DNA of 64,000 bases from Dyadobacter sandarakinus (GTDB lineage Bacteria; Bacteroidota; Bacteroidia; Cytophagales; Spirosomataceae), in the NCBI RefSeq assembly GCF_016894445.1, contig NZ_CP056775.1:801001-865000 (forward strand). Reading direction: 5' to 3'. Under the pieces are notes generated by a model. It ran no database searches and was not told where the DNA came from. It was given only the letters and a program-made list of their open reading frames with translations. Each line of letters begins with the position of its first letter. Within the stretch, counting starts at the first letter, position 1. A program made the translations under genes and the position numbers. This document shows, in pieces, positions 1-9,095 of this stretch.

Positions 1-38
1 ATTTTCATATATCGTACGACGTCCGCAAGCCAGGCTGC

Positions 39-1310
39 TCAGTCTTTTACAGCCAGGTTTGTTTTCAAAATGGTCTTACGCAGCAGATTGAGCGCGTAGG
101 ACGATGTAAGTTCTATATTGATTTTCCTGTTGTTTCTCAATGTCAGGAGCTGGGTAAATGTTTCATCGGGTGTGGCACAGGCAATCCAGACGGTACCTAC
201 GGGCTTTTCGGGTGTGCCGCCAGTCGGGCCGGCTATGCCGGTGGTGGCAATCGCGTAAGTTGTGTTCAGTACCCGGCGGGCACCTTCGGCCATTTCCCGG
301 GCGGTCTGCTCGCTCACGGCCCCGTACTGTTCCAGTATCTGAGCGGATACGCCCAGCACCGTCGTCTTGATCCGGTTGCTGTAACTTACCACGGAGCCCT
401 CAAAGTATGCCGACGAGCCCGGCACCGCGGTGATCTGGTGTGCCACAAAACCGCCTGTGCAGCTTTCTGCCGTACCCAGGGTAGCACCGGCCTGTAACAG
501 CAGTGTGCCGACGACGGTTTCAAGATCGTCCCCATCATAACCAAAAATATATTCTTCAATCTGCGGTACAAGCAGGTCTACCTGTGCCTGCAACTCCTGC
601 CGTAAAACCACCTCATCCGGCGAAGTACCCGTGAGTCGCAGGCGTACCTGGCCGAAATGCGGAAGATAGGCCAGCTTGATATGCTCCGGCAATGCACTTT
701 CCCATGCAGCAATCGTTTCAGCCAGGAAGCTTTCTCCGATGCCGATGGTTCGCACCGATTTATGAATGATCACCGGCGTGGCAAAGCGTGCTTTGAGCCT
801 GGGCAGAATCTCAAACTCCATGAGGTTTTTCATCTCATACGGAACACCCGGCAGCGACACATACACGACATTTTCATGATCAAACCACATGCCCGGCGCT
901 GTACCCCAGAGATTCGGGACATAGGTTGCATTAAGCGGCAGTGCAGCTTGCTGGATATTCAGGTCGGTCATGGCGCGGCCGCGTTTTTCAAAAAACGAGG
1001 TGACGAGTGCCAGTGCATCCTGGTTGATTTCCAGGCTTGTCCCAAAATACGCGCACAAGGTATGCTTGGTAATATCGTCGCGGGTAGGGCCGAGGCCGCC
1101 GGTAATTATCACCACATCCACACGCTGGCTCGCTTCTTGCAAAGCGTCGAGAATGTGCTGGCGGTTGTCACCCACAGATGTTTTCCGGATGGGTCGGATG
1201 CCAATGTCAGTGAGCTGGGTGCCGATCCACTGCGTATTGGTGTCGGTAATCTGTCCGAAGAGGATTTCGTCCCCGATCGTTAAAACTTCTGCCCTGATGG
1301 TAGCTGACAT
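39..1310 (-). CDS. cinA: CinA family protein (competence/damage-inducible, nicotinamide-nucleotide amidase domain)
   Basis: A 423-residue protein of normal CinA length. The N-terminal half (residues 1-170) is a molybdopterin-binding-like (MoCF) domain starting with the typical stretch EVLTIGDEIL, with GGLGPTRDD at about residue 70. The C-terminal half (about 255-415) is the PncC-type domain with TAESCTGG and TTGIAGPTGG motifs. Family members act in pyridine nucleotide salvage: the C-terminal domain deamidates nicotinamide mononucleotide and the N-terminal domain can act on ADP-ribose. A link to competence is historical and not supported by anything here. The ATG at the 3' edge of the ORF opens directly into the conserved sequence. 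It is divergent from the DUF4197 gene and nothing co-directional lies next to it within the window. Confidence 0.95.
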   Translation of the reverse strand: MSATIRAEVLTIGDEILFGQITDTNTQWIGTQLTDIGIRPIRKTSVGDNRQHILDALQEASQRVDVVIITGGLGPTRDDITKHTLCAYFGTSLEINQDALALVTSFFEKRGRAMTDLNIQQAALPLNATYVPNLWGTAPGMWFDHENVVYVSLPGVPYEMKNLMEFEILPRLKARFATPVIIHKSVRTIGIGESFLAETIAAWESALPEHIKLAYLPHFGQVRLRLTGTSPDEVVLRQELQAQVDLLVPQIEEYIFGYDGDDLETVVGTLLLQAGATLGTAESCTGGFVAHQITAVPGSSAYFEGSVVSYSNRIKTTVLGVSAQILEQYGAVSEQTAREMAEGARRVLNTTYAIATTGIAGPTGGTPEKPVGTVWIACATPDETFTQLLTLRNNRKINIELTSSYALNLLRKTILKTNLAVKD

Positions 1311-1344
1311 GGTCTTGTATGCGTTGAATGGGACCGATTTTCTC

Positions 1345-1352
1345 CAAAAATA
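1345..1352 (-). promoter_or_regulatory. Candidate -7 element of the cinA promoter
   Basis: On the minus strand this reads TATTTTTG, a full match to the Bacteroidetes -7 consensus TAnnTTTG, about 35 bases before the cinA start codon. I see no good TTG at the -33 spacing, so the call rests on the -7 element alone. Confidence 0.4.
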
Positions 1353-1401
1353 AGTAAAATTAATCTTTAATGGCTACGTTAAAATTTAGTAATCCAATAC
1401 A

Positions 1402-2139
1402 ATGAAACACCCTATGAAATCCAGAATAATCGCTTTTTTGATGGTCTTTACCACACTTGCACTTCCTTCCCAGGCCCAGTTCAATCTGGGTAAAGTAGCC
1501 GAAGTTTTCGGGGGCAAGAGCCGCGGCCTGAGTGAGAATGAAGTTGTTAAAGGTCTTAAGGAAGCCCTCAATGTAGGAGCTACCAAGGGAGCCACAGAAG
1601 CTTCCAGAGTCGATGGGTTCTTTAAAAACGAACTGATTAAAATAGCCGTGCCGCCCGAAGCGCAGAAGGTGGCCGAGACCTTGAGAAAAATGGGACTGGG
1701 CGAGCAGGTCGACAAGTTTACACTTTCGCTCAACCGGGCTGCCGAAGATGCGGCCAAAAAGTCAAGGCCCATTTTTGTGAAAGCCATTACTTCCATGACC
1801 GTGCCCGACGCACTGGGCATCCTGAAAGGCTCGGACGATGCCGCTACGCAATATTTACGGAAGAGTACCAATGATGAACTGTTCAAAACCTTTTCACCGG
1901 TAGTAGACAGTACATTAAAGCTCAACAAAGCAACCGAGTATTATGCAGATATTGTAAAAACCTACAATCAGCTGCCTTTCGTGAAGAAGGTTGATCCGGA
2001 CCTTAAAAGTTATGCAACACAGAAAACCATCGACGGCTTGTATGTGCTGATTGCTCAGGAGGAGAAAAAAATCCGTGAAGATCCTGTCGCCAGGGTTACC
2101 GATACGCTCAAAAAGGTTTTCAGCCAGGCAGGGAAGTAG
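1402..2139 (+). CDS. DUF4197 domain-containing secreted protein
   Basis: A 245-residue protein with an N-terminal signal sequence (about residues 1-23, ending in PSQA) followed by a helical domain. Stretches such as LSENEVVKGLKEALNVG and the later DGFFKN and LPFVKKVD match the DUF4197 family, periplasmic or surface proteins of unknown function. An in-frame ATG four codons later is an alternative start; both retain the signal sequence. It stands upstream of gldC with a short gap and may be co-transcribed. I cannot assign a biochemical role. Confidence 0.85.
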   Translation: MKHPMKSRIIAFLMVFTTLALPSQAQFNLGKVAEVFGGKSRGLSENEVVKGLKEALNVGATKGATEASRVDGFFKNELIKIAVPPEAQKVAETLRKMGLGEQVDKFTLSLNRAAEDAAKKSRPIFVKAITSMTVPDALGILKGSDDAATQYLRKSTNDELFKTFSPVVDSTLKLNKATEYYADIVKTYNQLPFVKKVDPDLKSYATQKTIDGLYVLIAQEEKKIREDPVARVTDTLKKVFSQAGK

Positions 2140-2187
2140 GGACCATTCTGCGGTCAAATGTTTACTTTTACCGAAAATTCACCTGTT

Positions 2188-2529
2188 ATGAAAAAATCGG
2201 AAATACATTTCACCGTTGAACTTGACCAGCAGAGTATACCTGAAAAAATATTCTGGGATGCGACGGACAACCCCAATGAAGGCATCAATGATACCCGTGC
2301 CATCGCCATCGCGGTTTGGGATCATTACCATAAAGGAACCCTGAAAATAGACCTCTGGACCAAGGATATGGAGGTTTTCGATATGAAACGGTTTTATATC
2401 GAGCTGATGAGCGGCATTGCGGACACGATGCTGACCGCTACCGGGGACAAAGCGATGGCAGAGGCCATCGAGGGAACCTGCGAGATCCTGAGCAAAAAGC
2501 TTGACGAGGAAATGAAAGCAGCAAAATAG
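2188..2529 (+). CDS. gldC: Gliding motility protein GldC
   Basis: A 113-residue cytoplasmic protein. The opening KKSEIHFTVELDQQSIPEKI and the following FWDATDNP are characteristic of GldC, one of the Gld proteins first defined in Flavobacterium gliding, where it is accessory and not part of the GldKLMN secretion core. I chose the ATG at 2188 because the family starts there; an in-frame ATG at 2158 would add ten residues that look like leader sequence. A strong palindromic terminator follows. GldC occurs in many non-gliding Bacteroidota, so motility of this strain cannot be concluded. Confidence 0.9.
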   Translation: MKKSEIHFTVELDQQSIPEKIFWDATDNPNEGINDTRAIAIAVWDHYHKGTLKIDLWTKDMEVFDMKRFYIELMSGIADTMLTATGDKAMAEAIEGTCEILSKKLDEEMKAAK

Positions 2530-2535
2530 CTGCAA

Positions 2536-2574
2536 CAAGAAAAAGCCTGACGGTTACCGTCAGGCTTTTTCTTG
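2536..2574. terminator. Perfect palindromic bidirectional terminator between gldC and mmcQ
   Basis: A 39-base perfect palindrome (19-base arms around a single central base, core GACGGTTACCGTC) with A- and T-rich outer arms serving both convergent genes. The last codons and stop of the mmcQ gene (stop at 2560-2562) lie inside the right arm, so the terminator is partly coding. Confidence 0.9.
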
Positions 2575-2922
2575 CTCCATAGCCTCTCGTTCTTTTTTGG
2601 AGAGCGAGGCAAAAACGAGATCATACGAGTCTTTTACCCATTGAAAAAGCAGTTCACTGGGAATGCTGCCTGTTACGTACACCGTATTCCAATGTTTTTT
2701 ATTCATGTGGTAGCCCGGCTGTACGTCGTCATAGGTTGAGCGCAATTCCTCGGCTTTTTCGGGATCACATTTGGCATTGAACTGCATCCGTAATTCGTCC
2801 AGGGGTGTCAGCAGGAATACTTTTCCGCCCACTTTAAACACCAGGGTGTCCGGCCCGAAAGGAAGACTTTCCGACGTGCCGGGCAGCGACAGGCAGTACT
2901 CGCGCAATGATTCAACATTCAT
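2560..2922 (-). CDS. MmcQ/YjbR family protein
   Basis: A 120-residue single-domain protein. The start LREYCLSLPGTSES, the PFGPDTLVFKVGGKVF segment and HMNKKHWNTV are typical of the MmcQ/YjbR fold (a CyaY-like double-wing fold). Some members have been proposed to bind DNA but the function is not settled. Its ATG overlaps the stop of the upstream 59-aa membrane protein gene (ATGA at 2919-2922), implying translational coupling. The C-terminal tail is Glu/Lys-rich and overlaps the terminator shared with gldC. Confidence 0.9.
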   Translation of the reverse strand: MNVESLREYCLSLPGTSESLPFGPDTLVFKVGGKVFLLTPLDELRMQFNAKCDPEKAEELRSTYDDVQPGYHMNKKHWNTVYVTGSIPSELLFQWVKDSYDLVFASLSKKEREAMEQEKA

Positions 2923-3098
2923 CGCATGATGGCTCTTACAATCATGACAACCAGACAGATCAGGAACATCACGATGGATATCCTGTTGATACCGTGCATC
3001 ATACGCAGGTTGAAGCTGGTAGGAGCATTAGGATCCGGTTTTCTGAATACCCGCACGAAGTAGTAGAACACATCGCCGAGTTGAAAGTATTTTTTCAT
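2919..3098 (-). CDS. Small single-pass membrane protein, DUF6728-like
   Basis: A 59-residue ORF beginning MKKYFQLGDVFYYFVRVFRK, then PDPNAPTSFNLRMMHGINR and a hydrophobic C-terminal helix (about residues 40-56) ending in RAIMR. The sequence resembles the small Bacteroidetes family now called DUF6728; function unknown. The topology would be cytoplasmic N-terminus with one C-terminal membrane helix. The stop codon overlaps the start of the mmcQ gene. The 5' end lies 33 bases after the stop of ispG on the same strand, so it may belong to the ispG transcript. Confidence 0.75.
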   Translation of the reverse strand: MKKYFQLGDVFYYFVRVFRKPDPNAPTSFNLRMMHGINRISIVMFLICLVVMIVRAIMR

Positions 3099-3131
3099 AG
3101 TATCTTATCTAAGATGATGTTTTTCAAAAGC

Positions 3132-5126
3132 TTATGCTAAAATCTCCTGCTCGTCCGGCTCAATCCACCGGCCATCCTCACGGATCAGGTCAATCAACTC
3201 ATCCACTGCCTTACTTGCATGTACCGACCGTTTGATGACCTCCTGGCCGCGATAGAGTGCGATTTTATCTTTGCCCATGCCTACATAGCCGTAGTCGGCA
3301 TCGGCCATCTCACCCGGGCCGTTGACAATGCAGCCCATAATCCCGATTTTGATACCTTTCAGATGCTCCGTATGCTTGCGGATCATGGCAGTAGTTTCCT
3401 GCAGGTCAAAAAGGGTACGGCCGCATGACGGGCAGGAAATATATTCCGTTTTCGACATCCTGGTACGTGCCGCCTGCAGAATACCAAATGCAATGCTATT
3501 GAAGCTTGCCGCTGCTTTCAGTCTTTCAGAATGAGCGGCATTTGCTTCAAATTGCTGTATCAGCATCGTTCCGTCGCCAAAGCCGTCCACCAGCAGGCCG
3601 CCCAGGTCAGTAGCTGAGTAAAGTGTAAGTTTATCTCCCATATCAGCGGCATAAGGCCGCTCCACAATCACGGGTATTCTGATTCCCATTTCAACCAGCG
3701 TGTAAAAGAAGCGTCTCAGCTCAGGCATTGCATGATGGTTATCGGTATATAAAACCAGCACCGCGTGCGCATTGCCTACTATTTTTTCCAGAAATGCCTG
3801 GTCAAAATCATGGATACTCCCGCGGACAAAATTGAGTACTCCGGAATATGCTTCGGCATTCAGCCATTCATCTGCCTGGAAAAGCGGAAACTTATTAGAC
3901 CGGTCCACATGATCAGCCCAGACAGGATAATCAATAATTTCTTTCAGACCATTGGGCAGCATAAAAGGGACCGGTCTGCGGCCGGTATAAATGAAATCGG
4001 CTCCCTGGTCGTTCATTGCCCACTTGTCGGGAACAGGCAGGAAAAAGTGCCCGATACTTTTCAGATCGTTCAGGCTTTGTATCTCAATATCAGAATAGTC
4101 TGCAATGACACGTGGTACATTCAGATGACCGATATTGTAAACTTCGGATGTATCCCGCCGGGAATACTGAAAAGGATTGATCGGACAATGGCTGATCGGC
4201 TGAATCGGCGCGTGCGGCTGGCGGTTTGTATAGCGTTCCACCAGCGCGCGGGCTACCGGTGCCTCATGCTCGGGCGCCTCGGTCAGTGACACGCGTACCG
4301 TATCACCCAGGCCGTCTTCAAGCAGGGTGCCTATGCCCACGGCAGATTTAATGCGGCCATCTTCGGCCTCGCCGGCTTCTGTTACGCCCAGGTGCAGCGG
4401 ATAAGGTTTAAGTCCTTCTTCATCCAGCCGCTGTACCAGCAGGCGGTAGGCTTCCACCATGACCTGCGTGTTGCTGGACTTCATGGAAAGCGCAATATTG
4501 TAGTAGTTCAGTTCTTCACAAATTCGCAGAAATTCCAGAGCCGACTCCACCATACCAAGCGGCGTATCGCCATAGCGGCTCAGGATCCGGTCAGAAAGCG
4601 AACCGTGGTTGGTACCAATGCGCATTGCCGTACCATATTCCTTGCAGATTTTTACCAAGGGAATAAACTTCTCGCGGATACGTTCGAGCTCGGCAGCGTA
4701 GGAGGCATCCGTATAGTCGATCACCTCAAACCGCTTGCGGTCGGCATAGTTGCCCGGGTTGATCCTTACTTTTTCAACAATCCGCGCTGCCAGCTCCGCT
4801 GCATTCGGGGTAAAGTGAATGTCGGCAATGAGCGGGACCTGTATACCTGCCTTGCGCAGTCCATTACGGATATTTTCTAGATTTTGTGCCTCTTTTACAC
4901 TGGGTGCCGTGATGCGCACATACTCACAACCGGACTCCACCATCCTGATCACCTCATCAATGGAGCCCTGGGTATCCATCGTGTCCACCGTGGTCATGGA
5001 TTGGATACGGATCGGATAATCGGACCCCATCGGAATGCCGCCAATGTTGATCGTGATCGTTTCCCTGCGCTGGTAGGAGGTGAGGCTGGGACAATAAAGA
5101 TGGGTCTTTTGTTCCGAAAGAATCAT
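3132..5126 (-). CDS. ispG: 4-hydroxy-3-methylbut-2-enyl diphosphate synthase (large form)
   Basis: A 664-residue IspG/GcpE, which converts methylerythritol cyclodiphosphate to HMBPP in the non-mevalonate isoprenoid pathway using a [4Fe-4S] cluster. The N-terminal TIM barrel starts around GGIPMGSDYPIRIQSMTT. A long middle insertion (roughly residues 290-530) is the extra domain of the plant/Chlamydia/Bacteroidetes version, explaining the length against about 370 residues in E. coli. The C-terminal domain holds the cluster cysteines: CPSC near residue 570 and MGCIVNGPGE about 40 residues later. The ATG at 5126 gives the usual short N-terminus; an upstream frame extending to 5210 adds 28 residues without family character. 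A terminator separates it from the sugar kinase. Confidence 0.95.
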   Translation of the reverse strand: MILSEQKTHLYCPSLTSYQRRETITINIGGIPMGSDYPIRIQSMTTVDTMDTQGSIDEVIRMVESGCEYVRITAPSVKEAQNLENIRNGLRKAGIQVPLIADIHFTPNAAELAARIVEKVRINPGNYADRKRFEVIDYTDASYAAELERIREKFIPLVKICKEYGTAMRIGTNHGSLSDRILSRYGDTPLGMVESALEFLRICEELNYYNIALSMKSSNTQVMVEAYRLLVQRLDEEGLKPYPLHLGVTEAGEAEDGRIKSAVGIGTLLEDGLGDTVRVSLTEAPEHEAPVARALVERYTNRQPHAPIQPISHCPINPFQYSRRDTSEVYNIGHLNVPRVIADYSDIEIQSLNDLKSIGHFFLPVPDKWAMNDQGADFIYTGRRPVPFMLPNGLKEIIDYPVWADHVDRSNKFPLFQADEWLNAEAYSGVLNFVRGSIHDFDQAFLEKIVGNAHAVLVLYTDNHHAMPELRRFFYTLVEMGIRIPVIVERPYAADMGDKLTLYSATDLGGLLVDGFGDGTMLIQQFEANAAHSERLKAAASFNSIAFGILQAARTRMSKTEYISCPSCGRTLFDLQETTAMIRKHTEHLKGIKIGIMGCIVNGPGEMADADYGYVGMGKDKIALYRGQEVIKRSVHASKAVDELIDLIREDGRWIEPDEQEILA

Positions 5127-5251
5127 TGCAAATTTCTGGGTGTATCGTACCGGTGTATGCCGCAGGTACGGGTTGCGCCGGTACGCAAAGGTCACAAAAC
5201 TAAAACACAATCGGAATCACAATCGTGCTTTTTAAAGTAGGGTAAAATGTA

Positions 5252-5284
5252 AAACATCCCGGACGGAGGTACGCCGGGATGTTT
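5252..5284. terminator. Stem-loop terminator downstream of the GHMP kinase gene
   Basis: Perfect 11-base arms (AAACATCCCGG / CCGGGATGTTT) with an 11-base loop, lying between the kinase stop and the ispG start on the minus strand. The T tract on the minus strand is short. Confidence 0.65.
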
Positions 5285-5316
5285 GCTTGTATATCTGTAA
5301 AAACGATTGTAAAACT

Positions 5317-6396
5317 TTATTCAACCCTCGTGCCTGAATCCACTGTGATCATGTAGCTTTTACCGCCGGCCCGTTCAATGGCTGCGGCTACTGCACCGGC
5401 ATTTTCAGGAGCATAGGCAAACATACAGCCGCCACCGCCCGAGCCATTGATTTTTCCGCCCAGGGCACCTGCTGCCAGGGCTGCATCCATCATGCGCTCA
5501 ATCTTGGGAGTGGACGTGCGTTTGTGGTCGCGGAGGTTTTCATGATGCCTGTAAAGCAATGCGCCGAACTCGCTGTGGAAATCACCTTCGGATGCATGTA
5601 CGGCATTTTTCAACAACAAATCTTTTCCCGCTACCAATATATCGCGGTCTTCAATGTTGGCTTTCAGCAGGCTGTGGTCGTCTTCGCTCAGGTAACTGCG
5701 GTATTCTGCAATTTTTTCAAGGGGTGTTGTAAAAATAGAAAACGCAGAATCGTGCGCTTTTACCCTGGCAATCACGGCCTCCATACCATAGCGGCAACGC
5801 GCCAGGATGCCCAGGGTGTCTTTGGGTTCCAGCGAGTCGCCCAGTACAAATGTGCCCAGCGTGGGAGTAAGTGCTTCCACATGGATTTCAGGAGTGGATT
5901 CAAGATAGATCACATTCCCGATCGCAGTGGAATAGTTGTCCATCATGCCGCCAGGCTCGCCGAATTCGAGTACCTCGGCAGCATTGGCGATTTCGCCCAG
6001 CTCCTTGTCCGAAAAGTAGGCCGGCTTATCACTCATCCGGTCCAGGAAATTGGCCCAGGAAACGATGAGTGCCGATGAGCTCGACGTACCCGAGTTGATC
6101 GGGATGTTGCCCTGAATGGTACAGTCGAAGCCTTTTGAAAAAGTAATCCCTCTTCTTTTCAGCACATTGATCGTACTACGGAAGTAGTCCCGCTGTGTGA
6201 CGTAGGGGAAGGTATTTGTAATGTCAAGTTCAAGTTGCGCACCGAGGTCGGGGAGGCGGAGGATCACGCGGTTGTCACTGCGATAATCTCCCTCCACGCT
6301 GATCCTTCTGGAAATGGCAGCCGCGATGACGGGCAATCCAAGGTAATCCTGGTGCTCACCGAACAGGCAAATGCGGCCCGGGGTGGAAATTTTCAT
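5317..6396 (-). CDS. GHMP family sugar kinase (galactokinase-like)
   Basis: A 359-residue GHMP kinase. The N-terminal segment GRICLFGEHQDYLG resembles the galactokinase signature (GRxNLIGEHxDY), the ATP-binding motif is INSGTSSSSALIV (about residues 97-110), and the C-terminal GKINGSGGGGCMF is motif 3. These indicate ATP-dependent phosphorylation of a small sugar or sugar-like alcohol. The gene begins three bases after the stop of a sugar transporter gene on the same strand, so the pair almost certainly forms an uptake-phosphorylation unit. The exact sugar (galactose, fucose, heptose or other) cannot be read from the sequence; mevalonate is unlikely because the adjacent isoprenoid gene is of the non-mevalonate route. 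Confidence 0.85.
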   Translation of the reverse strand: MKISTPGRICLFGEHQDYLGLPVIAAAISRRISVEGDYRSDNRVILRLPDLGAQLELDITNTFPYVTQRDYFRSTINVLKRRGITFSKGFDCTIQGNIPINSGTSSSSALIVSWANFLDRMSDKPAYFSDKELGEIANAAEVLEFGEPGGMMDNYSTAIGNVIYLESTPEIHVEALTPTLGTFVLGDSLEPKDTLGILARCRYGMEAVIARVKAHDSAFSIFTTPLEKIAEYRSYLSEDDHSLLKANIEDRDILVAGKDLLLKNAVHASEGDFHSEFGALLYRHHENLRDHKRTSTPKIERMMDAALAAGALGGKINGSGGGGCMFAYAPENAGAVAAAIERAGGKSYMITVDSGTRVE

Positions 6397-6399
6397 GAA

Positions 6400-7620
6400 T
6401 TACCAGCTTTTCTTTTTATGGCCGATCAGACCGAAATACAGGATGAATGCATAAAGGGGGATCAAAACCCAGTAAGCTTTTTGTGTGTCGTGGATAGAAT
6501 CGGCAATGCCTCCGTACACCAGGGGCATGATCGCCCCGCCCGAAATGCCCATAACCAGCAGTGCAGAGGCAATTTTGGTAAACTTCCCGAGTCCGCTCAG
6601 TGCCAGCGGCCACAATGCCGGCCAGATCACCGCATTGGCAAAACCAAGGACGGCAATGCACATCACAGAGGTAAAGCCGGTTGTGTTGATTGCAGCAAAT
6701 GTTACCACAAGGCCGAGTATGGCCGAAAAGATCATGTAGCTCTGCTGGGAAACGTATTTCGGGATCAGGATAATACCGAGTACATACCCGAACATCATAC
6801 CTCCCAGTGTATATGCACCGAAGAGGCGGGCTTCTTCCTCAGCAATGCCGAGTGAAACGCCATAGTTGATGATCGTATCCGCAGCGATTACTTCCACGCC
6901 CACATAAGAAAACAATGCAATCACACCGAGTACTAGGTTCGGGTACTGAAATACACTGGTGCGTTGGGTCGTAAGTGTTCCTGCAGCACCGGCATCATCC
7001 TCTTCTTCGCTCACCTCGGTAAGCCCTTTGGACATGCGGATCAGCAAGGCAAGCGCGATCAGAACAACTGTAAGTATAATATAAGGTACCACTACCTTGT
7101 TCAGCTCTTCGGCCGGAGTAGCCGCAGCTGCTCCCGCCAGGAGCAGTTTTCCGATGATAATCTGGCTGATGATACCGGCACCTTTGTTGGCCACACCCAT
7201 GATACTGATGCGCTGGGCAGCACTTTCGCGCGGGCCGAGGATGGTTGCATACGGATTGGAAGCAGTCTGAAGTACTGTTAAGCCGATGCCGATCGTGAAC
7301 AGTCCAACCAGGAACAGCGGGTAGGAGGCCATTTCGGCTGCGGGGATAAAGATGAGCGTGCCCACCGCCATGACCATGAGGGCCAGTGACATCCCGTTTT
7401 TAAACCCTGTTTTTTTTAACACCATAGAACATGGGATCGCCATCACCGTGTACGAAATGAAAAATGCGAAGGTGACCAGGTAAGAGCTGGTATTGTCAAG
7501 CGAAAATGCTTTTTTGAAGAAAGTAATGAGTGTTCCGTTTACCCAGGTAACGAATCCCATTACAAAAAATAAAACGCCGATGATTAAGAGGGGGGCCAGA
7601 TAACTTTTCTTGTTATTCAT
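6400..7620 (-). CDS. Sugar MFS transporter, FHS (fucose/glucose/galactose:H+ symporter) family
   Basis: A 406-residue polytopic membrane protein with about 12 hydrophobic helices. The first helix (GVLFFVMGFVTWVNGTL) and the later QTASNPYATILGPRESAAQR are hallmarks of the FucP/GluP branch of the major facilitator superfamily, proton symporters in the inner membrane. It precedes the GHMP kinase by three bases and follows the Gfo/Idh/MocA gene by 70 bases, suggesting a transport-kinase-oxidoreductase operon for one sugar. Confidence 0.9.
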   Translation of the reverse strand: MNNKKSYLAPLLIIGVLFFVMGFVTWVNGTLITFFKKAFSLDNTSSYLVTFAFFISYTVMAIPCSMVLKKTGFKNGMSLALMVMAVGTLIFIPAAEMASYPLFLVGLFTIGIGLTVLQTASNPYATILGPRESAAQRISIMGVANKGAGIISQIIIGKLLLAGAAAATPAEELNKVVVPYIILTVVLIALALLIRMSKGLTEVSEEEDDAGAAGTLTTQRTSVFQYPNLVLGVIALFSYVGVEVIAADTIINYGVSLGIAEEEARLFGAYTLGGMMFGYVLGIILIPKYVSQQSYMIFSAILGLVVTFAAINTTGFTSVMCIAVLGFANAVIWPALWPLALSGLGKFTKIASALLVMGISGGAIMPLVYGGIADSIHDTQKAYWVLIPLYAFILYFGLIGHKKKSW

Positions 7621-7690
7621 TTAGGTGTTAATTAATTGTTGGATCAGGGTTTAAAATATGTGAGACAATAGATTTCATAATACCGGATTA

Positions 7691-8818
7691 CTACGCATGC
7701 AGGCCGAAAATGCGGCGGTTGGTCTGCCATTTTCCTCTCGTAAAGTCGGGTATCTCCACGGGAGCACCTCCGAGGGATGCGGATCGTTGGGAAAGTGGTT
7801 TTATGGCATTCCAGGCAGCAGCGTCATAAACATCCAGCTGCGGAGCCGAGCTGGTCCTGACACACGCAATGAAGCTGGACATCATGGCGTAGTCTGCATC
7901 GGCCTGCGCATGTGCTCCGGACCATTTGTTCCAAAGCGGATGCCGGTGTTTTTCCAGATGTAAGCCGTCGGATTCGGGCGTATACTGGTTTGAAACGCCT
8001 TCCAGGTAGATGGAGCCAGCGGCACTATTCCAAATGCCTGCGGTACCCTGAGCACGGTAGGTGAGTGGCTTTCCGGCTATTTCCTCGTGGTTAAGGATAA
8101 TACTAGTCTCATCGTAGCAGCTGATCACTGCATCGGGCGATGCTGCCGGACCGGTAGCGATCAGGTAGGCGAAATTATTGCCTCGATTGATATCCAGCCA
8201 CTGTGACACGGGCCCCAGTCCGTGCTGCGGGTACGATTCGTTGCGGAAACCACAATGCACATACGTCATTTTACCAAAACTGCCTGAACGTACCATGCCG
8301 AGCACAGCCATAAGATCGGACCGGAAACTGGCATTGTCGAGTACCATCAGGTGAGCACCGGTGCGTTCGAAAGTATCCACAAGCGACCAGCATTGTTCCA
8401 GGGAAGCGATCCCGGAAATGGGCGCAGCTACGTACTTGCCAGCCTGCATTCCTGCCAAGGCCATCGGTATATGCCAGCGGTCCGGGGTTGCAATGATCAG
8501 CGCGTCTACATCATTCCGGCTGGCGATACTTATAAAGTCTTCCTCATTACGGTAAAGCGCGGGAGCGGCCTTGCCGGCTTCCCGGATCTGCCGGGCTGCC
8601 GCAGCCAGTGCCCCGGGATGGATATCGCAGATTGCAGTAACTTCCACATCCTGGTGCAGCAAGGCGTTGCTGAGCAGGGTGCGGCCATATTCGCCTGCAC
8701 CTGCCAGGCCCAGCCTGATGCGCTGGCCTGTTTTTTGATCGAACAAGAATAAATCGGGGATGATGGCTGTCGCAGAACCTGCCAGTGCCGCTTTATGAAT
8801 AAAATCGCGTCTGTCCAT
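7691..8818 (-). CDS. Gfo/Idh/MocA family oxidoreductase with a Tat-type signal
   Basis: A 375-residue protein whose N-terminus (MDRRDFIHKAALAGSATAII) looks like a Bacteroidetes twin-arginine-type export signal, followed by a Rossmann fold with LGLAGAGEYGR near residue 37 and a C-terminal Gfo/Idh/MocA alpha/beta domain. The family uses NAD(P) to oxidise or reduce sugars and polyols, and many exported members keep the cofactor tightly bound. The usual EKP catalytic lysine motif after the Rossmann strand appears here as KYVAAPISG, so the canonical Lys-Pro pair is not seen; activity may differ. It is likely the first gene of the transporter-kinase operon. Confidence 0.85.
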   Translation of the reverse strand: MDRRDFIHKAALAGSATAIIPDLFLFDQKTGQRIRLGLAGAGEYGRTLLSNALLHQDVEVTAICDIHPGALAAAARQIREAGKAAPALYRNEEDFISIASRNDVDALIIATPDRWHIPMALAGMQAGKYVAAPISGIASLEQCWSLVDTFERTGAHLMVLDNASFRSDLMAVLGMVRSGSFGKMTYVHCGFRNESYPQHGLGPVSQWLDINRGNNFAYLIATGPAASPDAVISCYDETSIILNHEEIAGKPLTYRAQGTAGIWNSAAGSIYLEGVSNQYTPESDGLHLEKHRHPLWNKWSGAHAQADADYAMMSSFIACVRTSSAPQLDVYDAAAWNAIKPLSQRSASLGGAPVEIPDFTRGKWQTNRRIFGLHA

Positions 8819-9095
8819 ACCTTTTGAAGGTTTGTGTTAGTAGAAAAGCCTCTGATTTATCATTGTCCAAGTTCGCAATTTACAAGCATTAAGCTAATTT
8901 TTAATTTTTTTAATAACTAAATCAAACCTGTACAAATGATTTCTGAGGGAGTTTGAACAAAAAGATTTTGCCAGGCGTTACACCCAAGCAAGTTACTCCC
9001 GGGAGCGTTTCATGCAGGCTCGAAGCCTTAAATGTGTTGGACACATACTTTGTTACGACATTTAGGGTATTTAACATTTAAAGCGGCTAACAACT

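Noticed and set aside
1..38. Possible gene end at the left window edge
   Set aside because: Only 38 bases remain; nothing can be supported.
657..1283. 208-codon open frame opposite cinA
   Set aside because: Antisense shadow of cinA without any protein-family pattern.
4392..4880. 162-codon open frame opposite ispG
   Set aside because: Shadow frame of a GC-rich coding region; no recognisable motif.
5127..5210. Longer N-terminus for ispG (28 extra residues)
   Set aside because: The added residues do not resemble IspG and the conserved start MILSEQKTHL lies at 5126.
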